64,000 nucleotides of DNA, from the NCBI RefSeq assembly GCF_000484695.1, contig NZ_AXVR01000009.1, positions 44,187 through 108,186 of the forward strand. The letters run 5' to 3'. This DNA is from Salinispora cortesiana. GTDB taxonomy: Bacteria; Actinomycetota; Actinomycetes; Mycobacteriales; Micromonosporaceae. The position numbers and the translations under genes were made by a program. The notes below the pieces were generated by a model. It searched no databases and was not told the DNA's origin. It saw only the letters and a program-made list of their open reading frames with translations. This document shows, in pieces, positions 28,861-37,856 of the stretch (the first letter of the stretch is position 1; each line of letters starts with the position of its first letter).

Positions 28861-30060
28861 GTGACACGCCGCCTCTTCACTTCCGAATCGGTCACCGAAG
28901 GTCATCCTGACAAGATTGCTGACCAGATCAGTGACGGGATCCTCGATGCGTTGCTGGCAGAGGACCCGCGTAGCCGGGTTGCAGTGGAGACGCTGATCAC
29001 AACCGGTCAGGTGCATGTTGCGGGCGAGGTAACCACCAAGGCCTACGCCGACATCCCGTCGATCGTGCGTCGGACGATTTTGGATATTGGTTACGACTCG
29101 TCGCGAAAGGGCTTCGACGGGGCGTCCTGCGGGGTAAGTGTGTCGATTGGGTCGCAGTCGGCAGATATCGCCCAGGGGGTCGACAACGCGTTTGAGCTGC
29201 GCACCGGCGCATCCGAGCACGTGTTGGATGCGCAGGGCGCAGGTGACCAGGGGATGATGTTCGGGTTCGCCTGCTCGGAGACCCCGGAGTTGATGCCGAT
29301 GCCGATCGCGTTGGCGCACCGGCTGTCGCGTCGCCTGGCACAGGTGCGGCGGGACGGTGTGGTGCCGTACCTGCGTCCGGATGGTAAGACGCAGGTGACG
29401 GTGGAGTACGAGGGATTGCGGCCGGTGCGGCTGAACACCGTGCTGGTGTCGTCTCAGCACGCGGCCGATGTGTCGCTGGAGTCGCTGCTGACGCCGGACA
29501 TCCGGGAGCACGTGATCGCACCCGAGGTGGAAGGTCTCGGGTTGGGGCTGGACATCGAAGACTATCGGCTGCTGGTGAACCCGACGGGCCGGTTTGAGGT
29601 TGGTGGCCCGATGGGAGACGCGGGTCTGACCGGCCGGAAGATCATCGTGGATACCTACGGCGGGTACGCGCGGCACGGCGGCGGGGCGTTCTCAGGCAAG
29701 GACCCGTCCAAGGTGGACCGTTCTGCGGCGTACGCGATGCGGTGGGTGGCCAAGAACGTGGTGGCGGCCGGGCTGGCGGAGCGGTGCGAGGCGCAGGTGG
29801 CGTACGCCATCGGCAAGGCGCAGCCGGTGAGCCTGTTCCTGGAGACGTTCGGCACGGAGACGGTGTCGGTGGAGCGGATCGAGAAGGCGGTGACGGAGGT
29901 GTTCGACCTTCGTCCGGCGGCGATCATCCGGGACCTGAAGTTGATGCGGCCGGTCTACTCGCAGACCGCGGCGTACGGACACTTCGGTCGAGAACTTCCT
30001 GACTTCACCTGGGAGAGCACCGACCGCGCCGCCGACCTCAAGTCGGTAGCGGGCGCCTGA
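28861..30060 (+). CDS. metK: S-adenosylmethionine synthetase
   Basis: The 399-residue enzyme makes SAM from methionine and ATP. Motifs: [20 protein letters not shown] near residues 8-27, [12 protein letters not shown] near 127-138 and [19 protein letters not shown] near 277-295. GTG 28861 follows TAGGAG. A G-T-rich third-position pattern (TTGGATGCG, GTGTTGGAT) makes its codon use softer than that of its neighbours. An 11-bp-stem hairpin follows the stop. Confidence 0.97.
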   Translation: MTRRLFTSESVTEGHPDKIADQISDGILDALLAEDPRSRVAVETLITTGQVHVAGEVTTKAYADIPSIVRRTILDIGYDSSRKGFDGASCGVSVSIGSQSADIAQGVDNAFELRTGASEHVLDAQGAGDQGMMFGFACSETPELMPMPIALAHRLSRRLAQVRRDGVVPYLRPDGKTQVTVEYEGLRPVRLNTVLVSSQHAADVSLESLLTPDIREHVIAPEVEGLGLGLDIEDYRLLVNPTGRFEVGGPMGDAGLTGRKIIVDTYGGYARHGGGAFSGKDPSKVDRSAAYAMRWVAKNVVAAGLAERCEAQVAYAIGKAQPVSLFLETFGTETVSVERIEKAVTEVFDLRPAAIIRDLKLMRPVYSQTAAYGHFGRELPDFTWESTDRAADLKSVAGA

Positions 30061-30074
30061 GTAAGACCCCGCGT

Positions 30075-30110
30075 AGCGACCGGCGGCCTGCCAACGGGTC
30101 GCCGGTCGCT
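30075..30110 (+). terminator. Hairpin after metK
   Basis: AGCGACCGGCG pairs exactly with CGCCGGTCGCT across a 14-nt loop, 15 nt after the metK stop and 10 nt before the priA start. There is no U-run, as is common for high-GC terminators. Confidence 0.6.
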
Positions 30111-30119
30111 CGTGTCTGC

Positions 30120-32042
30120 GTGGACGTTCCGCTAGCCCACCTGGACCGGCCCTTCGACTACCTGGTGCCCGAGGCCCTCGACGCCGATGCTGTCCCCGGC
30201 ACCCGGGTGAAGGTCCGCTTCGCCGGCCAACTCGTCAATGGCTGGCTGCTGGAGCGGGTGAGTGAATCCGCCCACCCCCGGCTTGCATACCTGGAGAAGG
30301 TTGTCTCCCCGGAGCCGGCCCTCGCGCCGGAGATCGCCCGCCTGGCCCGCGCCGTCGCCGACCGGTACGCCGGCAGCCTCGCCGACGTGCTTCGCCTCGC
30401 TGTTCCGCCCCGGCACGCTCGGGTCGAGAAGGAGCCGCAACCATCCGCGGCGGCCAGTTCGGCCTCGCCGGATGCGGGAGACGGGCCCGCCGGCCCGGTT
30501 GGTTGGTCCGGCTACCCGACTGGCCCAGCCCTCCTGCGGGCCCTCGCCGACGGCCGTGCCCCCCGCGCGGTCTGGTCGGCCCTGCCGGGGGAGGAGTGGC
30601 CCGCCCGCTACGCCGAGGCGGTCGCGGCGACCGTCGCCGGCGGCCGGAGCGCGGTCGTGGTCGTCGCCGACGCCCGCGACCTCGACCGGCTCGACTCGGC
30701 GCTGACCGCCGCGCTCGGCCCCGGCCGGCACGTCCAGCTGACCGCCGCGCTCGGTCCGGCCCGCCGGTACCGGGCGTTCCTCGCCGCCCGGCGGGGCCAG
30801 GTGCCGGTGGTGATCGGCACCCGGGCCGCCATGTTCGCGCCGGTTGCTCGACTGGGCCTTGTCGCTATCTGGGATGACGGTGACGACCTACACGCCGAGC
30901 CCCGCGCCCCCTACCCGCACGCCCGCGAGGTGTTGCTGACCCGCGCCCAGCTGGCGGGCGCCGCTGCCCTGATCGGTGGCTATGCCCGTACCGCCGAGGC
31001 GCAGCTGCTCGTGGAGACTGGGTGGGCCCGCGAGGTCACGGCCGCCCGCGCCGCCGTCCGGGCGCGGATGCCGGCGATCGCCCCCACCGGCGACGACCCC
31101 CAGCTGGCCCGGGACCCGGGTGCGGCTACCGCCCGGCTGCCCAGCCTGGCCTGGACGGTGGCGCGCGATGCCCTCACCGCCGATGCACCGGTCCTCGTCC
31201 AGGTGCCCCGGCGCGGCTACCTGCCTGCGGTGGCGTGCGCCACCTGCCGGGCTCCGGCGCGCTGCCCGCACTGCGCCGGCCCGCTCGCGCTGCCCTCGGC
31301 GCGGGGGGCACCGGTCTGCCGCTGGTGTGCGCGGGTCGCCGCCGCGTACGCCTGCCCGGAGTGCCGGGGCCGGCGGCTTCGCGCCGCGGTCACCGGTGCC
31401 CGGCGGACGGCAGAGGAGCTGGGTCGGGCCTTCCCCGGCGTGCCGGTGCGCACCTCCGGGCGGGAGGAGGTCCTCGCGACCGTCCCCGATGGCGCCGGGT
31501 TGGTCATCACCACCCCGGGCGCCGAGCCGGTAGCCGACGGCGGTTACGGGGCGGTGCTGCTGCTGGACTCGTGGGCCCTGCTGACCCGGGCCGACCTGCG
31601 GGCGGGGGAGGAGGCGCTGCGGCGCTGGCTCGCCGCCGCCGCCCTGGCCCGCCCCGGGCCGGCCGGCGGCCGGGTGGTGGTGGTGGCCGACGGTGCGCTC
31701 ACCCCGGTGCAGGCGCTTCTCCGCTGGGACGCTGGCTGGTTCGCGGCCCGCGAACTCGCCGAACGCCGGGAGCTCGGCTTTCCACCGGCGGTACGGATGG
31801 CGAGCGTCACCGGGCCGCCGGCCGCCGTCGCCGAGCTGCTCGCCGAGTCCCGGCTACCGGCGGAGGCGGAGCTGCTGGGGCCGGTGCCCGCCGACGGTGA
31901 TCGGGAACGGATGCTGGTCCGGGTTCCCCGTGCCCGGGCCGCCGCCCTGGCCACTGCCCTGCACGCCGCGGCGGGGGTGCGCGCCGCCCGGAAGGCAGCC
32001 GATCCACTCCGGCTCCAGGTCGACCCGCTGACCCTCTTCTGA
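30120..32042 (+). CDS. priA: Primosomal protein PriA, actinobacterial ATPase-degenerate type
   Basis: The 640-residue protein begins VDVPLAHLDRPFDYLVPEAL, the PriA 3'-DNA-binding domain, and has paired zinc ribbons near residues 374-420 (CATC, CPHC, CRWC, CPEC). The helicase signatures are lost: where Walker A should be there is LPGEEWPARY, and the DEEH box reads WDDGDDLH. This decay is known for actinobacterial PriA, so it probably restarts replication without unwinding. GTG 30120 is the first usable start and follows a hairpin. Confidence 0.88.
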   Translation: MDVPLAHLDRPFDYLVPEALDADAVPGTRVKVRFAGQLVNGWLLERVSESAHPRLAYLEKVVSPEPALAPEIARLARAVADRYAGSLADVLRLAVPPRHARVEKEPQPSAAASSASPDAGDGPAGPVGWSGYPTGPALLRALADGRAPRAVWSALPGEEWPARYAEAVAATVAGGRSAVVVVADARDLDRLDSALTAALGPGRHVQLTAALGPARRYRAFLAARRGQVPVVIGTRAAMFAPVARLGLVAIWDDGDDLHAEPRAPYPHAREVLLTRAQLAGAAALIGGYARTAEAQLLVETGWAREVTAARAAVRARMPAIAPTGDDPQLARDPGAATARLPSLAWTVARDALTADAPVLVQVPRRGYLPAVACATCRAPARCPHCAGPLALPSARGAPVCRWCARVAAAYACPECRGRRLRAAVTGARRTAEELGRAFPGVPVRTSGREEVLATVPDGAGLVITTPGAEPVADGGYGAVLLLDSWALLTRADLRAGEEALRRWLAAAALARPGPAGGRVVVVADGALTPVQALLRWDAGWFAARELAERRELGFPPAVRMASVTGPPAAVAELLAESRLPAEAELLGPVPADGDRERMLVRVPRARAAALATALHAAAGVRAARKAADPLRLQVDPLTLF

Positions 32043-32057
32043 TCCGACGACCCAGCG

Positions 32058-32082
32058 GTTACGGTCAGTTACCGTGAGTTAC
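32058..32082 (+). repeat. Three GTTAC direct repeats at 10-bp spacing
   Basis: GTTAC occurs at 32058, 32068 and 32078, exactly one helical turn apart, just after the priA stop and upstream of the kinase-ParB gene. Such phasing puts all copies on one face of the DNA, as in operators or iterons. An embedded ACGGT/ACCGT inverted repeat overlaps the first two. Confidence 0.4.
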
Positions 32083-32299
32083 TGAAGCTGGCGGGACGGA
32101 CACGTTGTGTGGGGAAGAGGGCGGGTCCGGGTGATAGCATCGCCCCTCATGTCGGGCCGGACGAAGGCTCAGGTCATGGTGTGTCGTTCGATACGCCTCG
32201 GCCGGAGTCGGTGCCGGTTCGGCGGCGATGGCGACGGAGCGCGTCGGGTGGCGCGGTGCCGACGAGTGTTAACAGCCCGCAATCATAGGTGGACCAGTC

Positions 32300-33283
32300 G
32301 TGACCGTTCCTCAATCGATTGTCTTCAACGGTGACCTCGGCAGCGGCAAGAGCACCGTCTCTGTGGAGATCGCCAAGCGCCTCGGCATGCGTCGGGTCAG
32401 CGTGGGTGATCTCTACCGGCAGATGGCCCAGGAGCGGCAGATGACCGCCCTCCAGCTCAACCTGCACGCCGAGCTGGACCAGGCTGTTGACGGCTACGTT
32501 GACCAACTCCAACGGGATATCGCGGCCTCCGGCGAGCGCCTGGTGATGGACTCGCGGCTCGCCTGGCACTTCTTCACCGACGCGCTCAAGGTGCACATGA
32601 TCACTGAGCCCGGGGAGGCCGCCCGGCGAGTGTTGCTGCGTCCGTCCGGCCCCGCTGAGCAGTACACCTCCCTGGTGGAGGCGAAGGCCCGACTCATGGA
32701 GCGCAGCGAGAGTGAGCGGAACCGGTTCATCATTCGCTACGGGGTGGACAAGGCGAAGCTGCGCAACTACGACCTGATCTGCGACACCACCCGGGCCGGC
32801 GCCGCGGAGGTGATCGAGCACATCGTCGCCGCGTACGAAGGGCGGCTCTGTCCCGAAGTGCTGCGGGAGGCTCCGCCGCTGCTGCTGCTCGACCCGGCCC
32901 GGGTATACCCGACCGAGGACATCGTCGCCCTCCGCGGCCAGTGGGACACCCAACCCGCCGGCGATGCCGCCGCAGCTGACGACGAGCCGCTGGAGCCGCT
33001 GCGGATCGGCTATACGGGCGAGCACTTCTTCGTTGTGGACGGGCACCGTCGACTCAGCGCCGCGTTGCAGGACGGGCGTCGGCTGGTGTCCGCCCGGCTC
33101 GTCGCCGAGGTTGACGAGCCCGTCGTCGGTGGGATGAGCGCGATCGACTACTTCACCGCCCAGGTCCGGCCCAGCATGGTCCACGACTGGTCGGCCGCGC
33201 ACGGGATCGAGCTGCCGCTGCCCGAACCGGCTCTGTTGGGCGGCGGTGCGGTGTTGGCGGGGGAGCCGGGCGCCGGCGCCTGA
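32300..33283 (+). CDS. Archaeal-type CMP-kinase-like domain fused to a ParB-like domain
   Basis: The 327-residue protein has two parts. Residues 1-180 resemble (d)CMP kinase of the archaeal type: P-loop GDLGSGKST at 11-19, RRVSVGDLYRQMAQER, ERLVMDSRLAWHFF, and a lid ARLMERSESERNRFIIRYGVD-like segment before YDLICDTTRA. Residues about 195-290 look ParB/sulfiredoxin-like: LLLDPARVYPTEDI, then [17 protein letters not shown] with GHRR at 248-251, the phosphate-binding box of ParB CTPases. I do not know a characterised protein with this pairing. AGGTGGA lies 6 nt before GTG 32300. The function is unknown; nucleotide binding is likely. Confidence 0.7.
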   Translation: MTVPQSIVFNGDLGSGKSTVSVEIAKRLGMRRVSVGDLYRQMAQERQMTALQLNLHAELDQAVDGYVDQLQRDIAASGERLVMDSRLAWHFFTDALKVHMITEPGEAARRVLLRPSGPAEQYTSLVEAKARLMERSESERNRFIIRYGVDKAKLRNYDLICDTTRAGAAEVIEHIVAAYEGRLCPEVLREAPPLLLLDPARVYPTEDIVALRGQWDTQPAGDAAAADDEPLEPLRIGYTGEHFFVVDGHRRLSAALQDGRRLVSARLVAEVDEPVVGGMSAIDYFTAQVRPSMVHDWSAAHGIELPLPEPALLGGGAVLAGEPGAGA

Positions 33284-33332
33284 GCATCACGCTCGGCCGC
33301 TGGTGCCGGAGCGCCATCCCGCCGTCCCCGTC

Positions 33333-33352
33333 AACCCCCGGCGCAGGGGGTT
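33333..33352 (+). terminator. Hairpin between the kinase-ParB gene and the P450 gene
   Basis: AACCCCC pairs with GGGGGTT around a 6-nt loop, 50 nt after the upstream stop. It suggests that the two genes are transcribed separately. Confidence 0.45.
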
Positions 33353-33379
33353 ACGGTCTGTCGACTGAGCGTGCATGAT
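33351..33379 (+). promoter_or_regulatory. Putative promoter of the P450 gene
   Basis: TTACGG (33351-33356), 17 nt, and CATGAT (33374-33379) form a weak housekeeping-type promoter 32 nt before the P450 ATG. Confidence 0.4.
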
Positions 33380-33411
33380 TGGCCACCTGATCCTGACATA
33401 GGAGGTGGCGA

Positions 33412-34677
33412 ATGGACGCATCTGAGGCAGTCGCACTGTTGATGTCACCGCCGGGCCGGCTCGACCCCTATCCCACCTACGAGCGGCTGCGCGCGCACGG
33501 CCCGGTGGTGTCGACGGCGGCCGGTTTCTTCGTGGTCACCGGGTACGCCGAGGCTGACACGGTGTTGCGAAACCCCCGGTTTGGGGTGATGGACGACAAA
33601 GAGCGGGACGATGTCTTCCCGCATTGGCAGGACAGCCCGGCGATGATGTCGATCTCCCGGTCGATGATTCGGGCCAATCCGCCGGACCACAGCCGAATGC
33701 GCCGCCTGGCCGCGGGGGTGTTCACCCCGCGCCGGATAGCCGCCCTCCGCGAGGTGGTAGCCGCCCAGGCCGACGGGCTGGTTGACGAGATGATCCGGGC
33801 CGGTCGGGGCGGCGCTCCGGTGGATTTCATGGGCGGCTTCGCCTACCCGCTGCCGGTTACGGTGATCTGCGCTCTGCTCGGGGTGCCGGCGGCCGACTGG
33901 GCTCAGTTTCGGCGCTGGGCCAGCGATCTGACCGGCGTCCTGGAGCCGGAGATCACTTCCGAGGAGTTGGCCGTCGCCGACGCCGGTGCCAGCGAGCTGC
34001 GCGACTACTTCACCGAGCTGGTCGCCCAGCGCCGCCGGGCCCCGGCCGATGATCTGACCACCGCCCTGGTGCAGGAGCACGACGCCGACGGTGACCGGCT
34101 GTCCGGCGAGGAGCTGCTGGCCAACCTCGTGTTGCTGTTGGTCGCGGGCTTCGAGACCACCACCAACCTGCTCGGCAACGGTCTGGTCGTGCTCCTGACC
34201 CACCCCGATTCGGCGACCGCCCTGCGGGATCAGCCCGAGCTCGCTCCCAGCTACGTGGATGAGCTTCTGCGGTACGACTCACCCGTGCAATTGACCACCC
34301 GTACAGTCCGGGAGTCGGTGCCCATCGCCGGGGTTGAGCTGCCTGCGGGGAGTTGGCTGCTGATTCTGCTCGGCGCGGCCAACCGCGACCCGGCGCGCTT
34401 TACTGATCCGACCCGATTCGACCCAGGTCGGGCCCAGTCGCCCCCGCTGTCCTTCGGCGCCGGCGCGCACTACTGCCTGGGCGCCGGGCTGGCCCGACTG
34501 GAGGCCCAGGTCGCCTTTCCGCTGTTGCTGCGCCGGCTGCCCGAGCTCGCGCTGGCCGGCGAGCCCACCCGCCGGAACCGGCTGACTCTGCGCGGCTACG
34601 AGACGCTTCCGGTGACCGTCGGTGCCGTATCCGCTGATCACGGTACGCCGGCCGGGGCCGCTCTGGGCACTCCGTAG
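33412..34677 (+). CDS. Cytochrome P450 (CYP107-like bacterial class)
   Basis: The 421-residue haem monooxygenase shows the I-helix oxygen motif AGFETT at 245-250, the K-helix ExxR in YVDELLRYD near 282-290, and the haem-binding loop FGAGAHYCLGAGLARLEAQ with the axial Cys at 355. TAGGAGGT precedes the ATG, so expression may be good. No ferredoxin or reductase gene is adjacent, so redox partners must come from elsewhere. The substrate is unknown; such P450s usually hydroxylate or epoxidise secondary metabolites. It is inserted between priA and def, normally close neighbours. Confidence 0.92.
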   Translation: MDASEAVALLMSPPGRLDPYPTYERLRAHGPVVSTAAGFFVVTGYAEADTVLRNPRFGVMDDKERDDVFPHWQDSPAMMSISRSMIRANPPDHSRMRRLAAGVFTPRRIAALREVVAAQADGLVDEMIRAGRGGAPVDFMGGFAYPLPVTVICALLGVPAADWAQFRRWASDLTGVLEPEITSEELAVADAGASELRDYFTELVAQRRRAPADDLTTALVQEHDADGDRLSGEELLANLVLLLVAGFETTTNLLGNGLVVLLTHPDSATALRDQPELAPSYVDELLRYDSPVQLTTRTVRESVPIAGVELPAGSWLLILLGAANRDPARFTDPTRFDPGRAQSPPLSFGAGAHYCLGAGLARLEAQVAFPLLLRRLPELALAGEPTRRNRLTLRGYETLPVTVGAVSADHGTPAGAALGTP

Positions 34678-34680
34678 ACT
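34675..34680 (+). promoter_or_regulatory. Putative -10 box of def
   Basis: TAGACT overlaps the P450 stop codon and lies 44 nt before the def GTG. No clear -35 is seen. Confidence 0.35.
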
Positions 34681-34724
34681 GGTACGGCACGCCCGTTGCC
34701 AAGCCCACGAAGGAGCCAATCCGC

Positions 34725-35285
34725 GTGACCGTCCAGCCCATCCGCCTCTTCGGCGACCCGGTGCTGCGCACGCCGGCCGACCCGGTGGTCGACTTCGATG
34801 TCGAACTGCGCAAGCTTGTCGCTGACCTGATCGACACGATGCGTGAGCAGGGCGGTGCCGGTCTGGCCGCGCCGCAGCTCGGCGTGGGCCTGCGGGTGTT
34901 CACCTTCGACGTGGACGACGTGGTCGGTCACCTGGTCAACCCGGTGTTGGAGTTCCCCGACGCCGAGGAGCAGGACGGCCCGGAGGGCTGCCTATCGCTG
35001 CCGGGCCTGTACTTCGACACGAAGCGCCGGCAGAACGTGGTCGCCAAGGGTTTCAACGGGTACGGCGATCCGGTGCAGATCGTCGGCACCGGATTGATGT
35101 CCCGCTGCGTGCAGCACGAGACCGACCACCTCGACGGAGTCTTGTTCATCGACCGACTCGACCCGGCCGGCCGCAAGGCGGCGATGAAGGAGATCCGCCG
35201 GGCCGAGTGGTATGACCCGGGGGCCCCGCCGACGGTGAAGCTCAGCCCGCACGCCGCCAACAACCCGTTCGGCCTCGGGCGGTGA
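34725..35285 (+). CDS. def: Peptide deformylase
   Basis: The 186-residue metalloenzyme removes N-terminal formyl groups from new proteins. All three family motifs are present: [11 protein letters not shown] near residues 44-54, EGCLSLPG with the metal Cys near 87-94, and [12 protein letters not shown] with both His near 129-140. AAGGAG lies 8 nt before the GTG. It stands next to fmt, the enzyme that adds the formyl group. Confidence 0.96.
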   Translation: MTVQPIRLFGDPVLRTPADPVVDFDVELRKLVADLIDTMREQGGAGLAAPQLGVGLRVFTFDVDDVVGHLVNPVLEFPDAEEQDGPEGCLSLPGLYFDTKRRQNVVAKGFNGYGDPVQIVGTGLMSRCVQHETDHLDGVLFIDRLDPAGRKAAMKEIRRAEWYDPGAPPTVKLSPHAANNPFGLGR

Positions 35286-35292
35286 CCGGCCG

Positions 35293-36219
35293 ATGCGCGT
35301 GATCTTCGCCGGTACGCCGGCCGTCGCCGTCCCCACCCTCGCCGCGGTGGCCGCCTCCCGTCATGAGCTGGTAGCGGTTCTCACCCGCCCGGATGCTCCG
35401 GCCGGCCGGGGCCGTGGCCTGTCCCGTTCCCCGGTGGGCGCCTGGGCCGACGAGCACGGGGTCGAGGTCCTCACCCCGGCCCGGCCGCGGGAGCCGGAGT
35501 TCCTCGACCGGCTGCGCACCCTGGCACCGGACTGTGTGCCCGTCGTCGCCTACGGCGCGCTGGTCCCGCCGGCCGCCCTGGAGATTCCGCGGCATGGCTG
35601 GGTCAACCTGCACTTCTCCCTGCTGCCCGCCTGGCGTGGCGCGGCTCCCGTGCAGCACGCCCTGCTGCACGGCGACGAGCTGACCGGCGCCAGCGTCTTC
35701 CAGCTCGAGGAGGGCCTGGACACGGGCCCGGTGTACGGCACCGTCACCGACGAGGTTCGGCCCACCGACACCTCGGGCGACCTGCTGGAGCGGCTGGCGC
35801 ACTCCGGCGCCGAGCTGTTGATCGCCGTGCTGGACGCGATCGAGGAGGGCAGCGCGCGGGCGCAGCCGCAACCGAACGACGGGGTGAGCCTGGCGCCGAA
35901 GCTCACCGCGGCGGATGCCCGGGTGCGCTGGGGTGACCCCGCCTTCGCCGTGGACCGGCGTGTCCGTGCCTGCTCCCCGGCCCCCGGCCCGTGGACGACC
36001 TTCCGCGACGAGCGGGTCAAGCTTGGCCCGGTCACCCTCGTCTCGGATGGCCCCGAGCTGAAGCCGGGCGAGCTGTTGGTGGAGAAGACCCGGGTGCTTG
36101 CCGGCACCGCCACCACCCCGGTTGCGCTCGGTGAGATCCGGGCGGCGGGCAAGAGAGCCATGCCGGCGAGTGACTGGGCGCGCGGTGTCCGGGTCACCGC
36201 TGGGGAGGTGCTCACATGA
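35293..36219 (+). CDS. fmt: Methionyl-tRNA formyltransferase
   Basis: The 308-residue enzyme formylates initiator Met-tRNA. The N terminus [19 protein letters not shown] and the catalytic stretch [18 protein letters not shown] near residues 104-121 with DTGPVYGT downstream are typical; the C-terminal OB-like domain binds tRNA. It starts 7 nt after def and overlaps rsmB by 4 nt, forming a def-fmt-rsmB operon. Confidence 0.96.
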   Translation: MRVIFAGTPAVAVPTLAAVAASRHELVAVLTRPDAPAGRGRGLSRSPVGAWADEHGVEVLTPARPREPEFLDRLRTLAPDCVPVVAYGALVPPAALEIPRHGWVNLHFSLLPAWRGAAPVQHALLHGDELTGASVFQLEEGLDTGPVYGTVTDEVRPTDTSGDLLERLAHSGAELLIAVLDAIEEGSARAQPQPNDGVSLAPKLTAADARVRWGDPAFAVDRRVRACSPAPGPWTTFRDERVKLGPVTLVSDGPELKPGELLVEKTRVLAGTATTPVALGEIRAAGKRAMPASDWARGVRVTAGEVLT

Positions 36220-37745
36220 CGGGCCCGGTAGATGGTCAGGACCTGGATCGGGCCGGTGGTTTCCGGGGCGGTCGTCCCGCCGCCGGCCGCGGTCACTCCG
36301 GTGCCGGACCGGAGCGTCGCCCGGAGCGGCGGGGCCGTGGCGGCCAACGGCCGACGGCTGGCGGGCGCGGCCGTCCCGCCGGCCGGAGCGCTGTGGATCT
36401 CCCCCGGCACGCCGCGTATGAAGCGGTAGCCGCGGTCAACCGGGACGACGCGTACGCCAACCTCGTGCTCCCGGCGATCCTGCGCGACGCGGATCTGGTC
36501 GGCCGGGACGCCGCCTTCGCCACCGAGCTGACATACGGGACGCTGCGTCGGCTCGGAACCCTCGACGCGATCCTCACCGAGGCCGCTGGGCGGGATGTGG
36601 CCCGCATCGACCCGCCGGTTCGGGACGCGTTGCGGCTTGGTGCGTACCAACTGCTGTACACCCGGGTGCCCGCCCACGCCGCTGTCTCGGCAACTGTTGA
36701 CCTGGTTCGATCGGTCGGGGCGGGGGCGACCGGGTTCGCCAACGCGGTGCTCCGGGAGGTCGCCAGCCGGGATGCCGACGCCTGGGTGGCCCGGCTCGCC
36801 CCACCGCTGGAGACCGACCCGATCGGGCACCTGGCGCTCGCGTACAGCCATCCGCAGTGGATTGTGCGGGCATTCGCCGAGGCGCTCGGCGGCGATCTCG
36901 GTGAGACAACCCGGTTGCTCATCGAGGACAACGAACGTCCGCCGGTGCACCTCTGCGCCCGACCGGGGTTGGCCGACCCGGTGGCAATGGCCGACGAGGT
37001 CGGCGGTGCCCCGGGCGCCTTCTCCCCATACGCGGTTTACTCCGGTGGGGGTGCCCCCGGCGACCTGCCGGCGCTCACCGAGGGGCGGGCCCACGTCCAG
37101 GACGAGGGCTCCCAACTGGTGGCCGACGCTCTTACGGCGGCGCCACTGGACGGCCCGGACGGTCGCTGGCTGGACCTGTGCGCCGGGCCGGGCGGCAAGT
37201 CCGGCCTGCTCGGTGCCGTCGCTGCCCAGCGTGGCGCGCGCCTGACCGCCGTGGAGGTGTCCGAGCACCGTGCCCGTCTTGTCCGGCAGGCCACCCGCGA
37301 CCTGCCGGTGACTGTGCTCAACACTGACGGTCGCACCGTCGGGGCGACGCCGAAGCTCGCGGAGGGGCACTTCGATCGGGCACTCGTTGACGCACCCTGC
37401 ACCGGTCTGGGCTCACTGCGTCGGCGGCCCGAGTCGCGCTGGCGTCGGCAGCCGTCGGACCTGCCGGCGTTGACCCGGTTACAGCGGGAACTGCTCAGCG
37501 CGGGGCTGCGGGCGGTCCGCCCGGGTGGGCTGGTGGCGTACGTGACCTGTTCGCCGCACGTCGTCGAGACGCACGTGACGGTTACCGAGGCGGCGCGCCG
37601 CGCGGCGGTGCCGGTCGACTTCGTTGACGCCCGTCCGCTGCTGCCGAAGGGAATGCCAGGGCTCGGCGACGGGCCGACGGTGCAGCTGTGGCCGCACCGG
37701 CACGGCACCGACGCCATGTTCCTGGCGGTGCTGCGCCGCGGCTGA
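36216..37745 (+). CDS. rsmB: 16S rRNA (cytosine-5) methyltransferase RsmB
   Basis: The 509-residue protein has about 65 low-complexity Arg/Gly-rich residues, a NusB-like RNA-binding domain (near 66-200) and a Fmu methyltransferase domain. The SAM loop [15 protein letters not shown] lies near 319-333, the catalytic Cys motif [19 protein letters not shown] near 391-409 and the second Cys in [10 protein letters not shown] near 444-453. It should methylate C967 of 16S rRNA. The last eight codons lie inside the first copy of a triplicated 26-bp unit. Confidence 0.92.
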   Translation: MTGPVDGQDLDRAGGFRGGRPAAGRGHSGAGPERRPERRGRGGQRPTAGGRGRPAGRSAVDLPRHAAYEAVAAVNRDDAYANLVLPAILRDADLVGRDAAFATELTYGTLRRLGTLDAILTEAAGRDVARIDPPVRDALRLGAYQLLYTRVPAHAAVSATVDLVRSVGAGATGFANAVLREVASRDADAWVARLAPPLETDPIGHLALAYSHPQWIVRAFAEALGGDLGETTRLLIEDNERPPVHLCARPGLADPVAMADEVGGAPGAFSPYAVYSGGGAPGDLPALTEGRAHVQDEGSQLVADALTAAPLDGPDGRWLDLCAGPGGKSGLLGAVAAQRGARLTAVEVSEHRARLVRQATRDLPVTVLNTDGRTVGATPKLAEGHFDRALVDAPCTGLGSLRRRPESRWRRQPSDLPALTRLQRELLSAGLRAVRPGGLVAYVTCSPHVVETHVTVTEAARRAAVPVDFVDARPLLPKGMPGLGDGPTVQLWPHRHGTDAMFLAVLRRG

Positions 37746-37798
37746 CCCTGGCGGTGCTGCGCCGCGGCTGACCCTGGCGGTGCTGCGCCGCGGCTGAC
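37721..37798 (+). repeat. Three perfect 26-bp tandem repeats spanning the rsmB stop codon
   Basis: The unit CCTGGCGGTGCTGCGCCGCG plus GCTGAC occurs three times without a mismatch at 37721, 37747 and 37773. The first copy encodes the RsmB C terminus and its stop; the other two are non-coding. Perfect identity points to a recent slippage event or a variable-number locus. Confidence 0.95.
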
Positions 37799-37807
37799 CT
37801 GTTCCCT

Positions 37808-37853
37808 CGTCTGGCGTCCGGGGCGTTCCGTTGATCGCCCCGGAGGCCAGGCG
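37808..37853. terminator. Bidirectional terminator between rsmB and the septum-formation gene
   Basis: Eighteen-base arms 37808-37825 and 37836-37853 pair with one mismatch and one G-U across a 10-nt loop, between convergent genes. Confidence 0.75.
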
Positions 37854-37856
37854 ACA

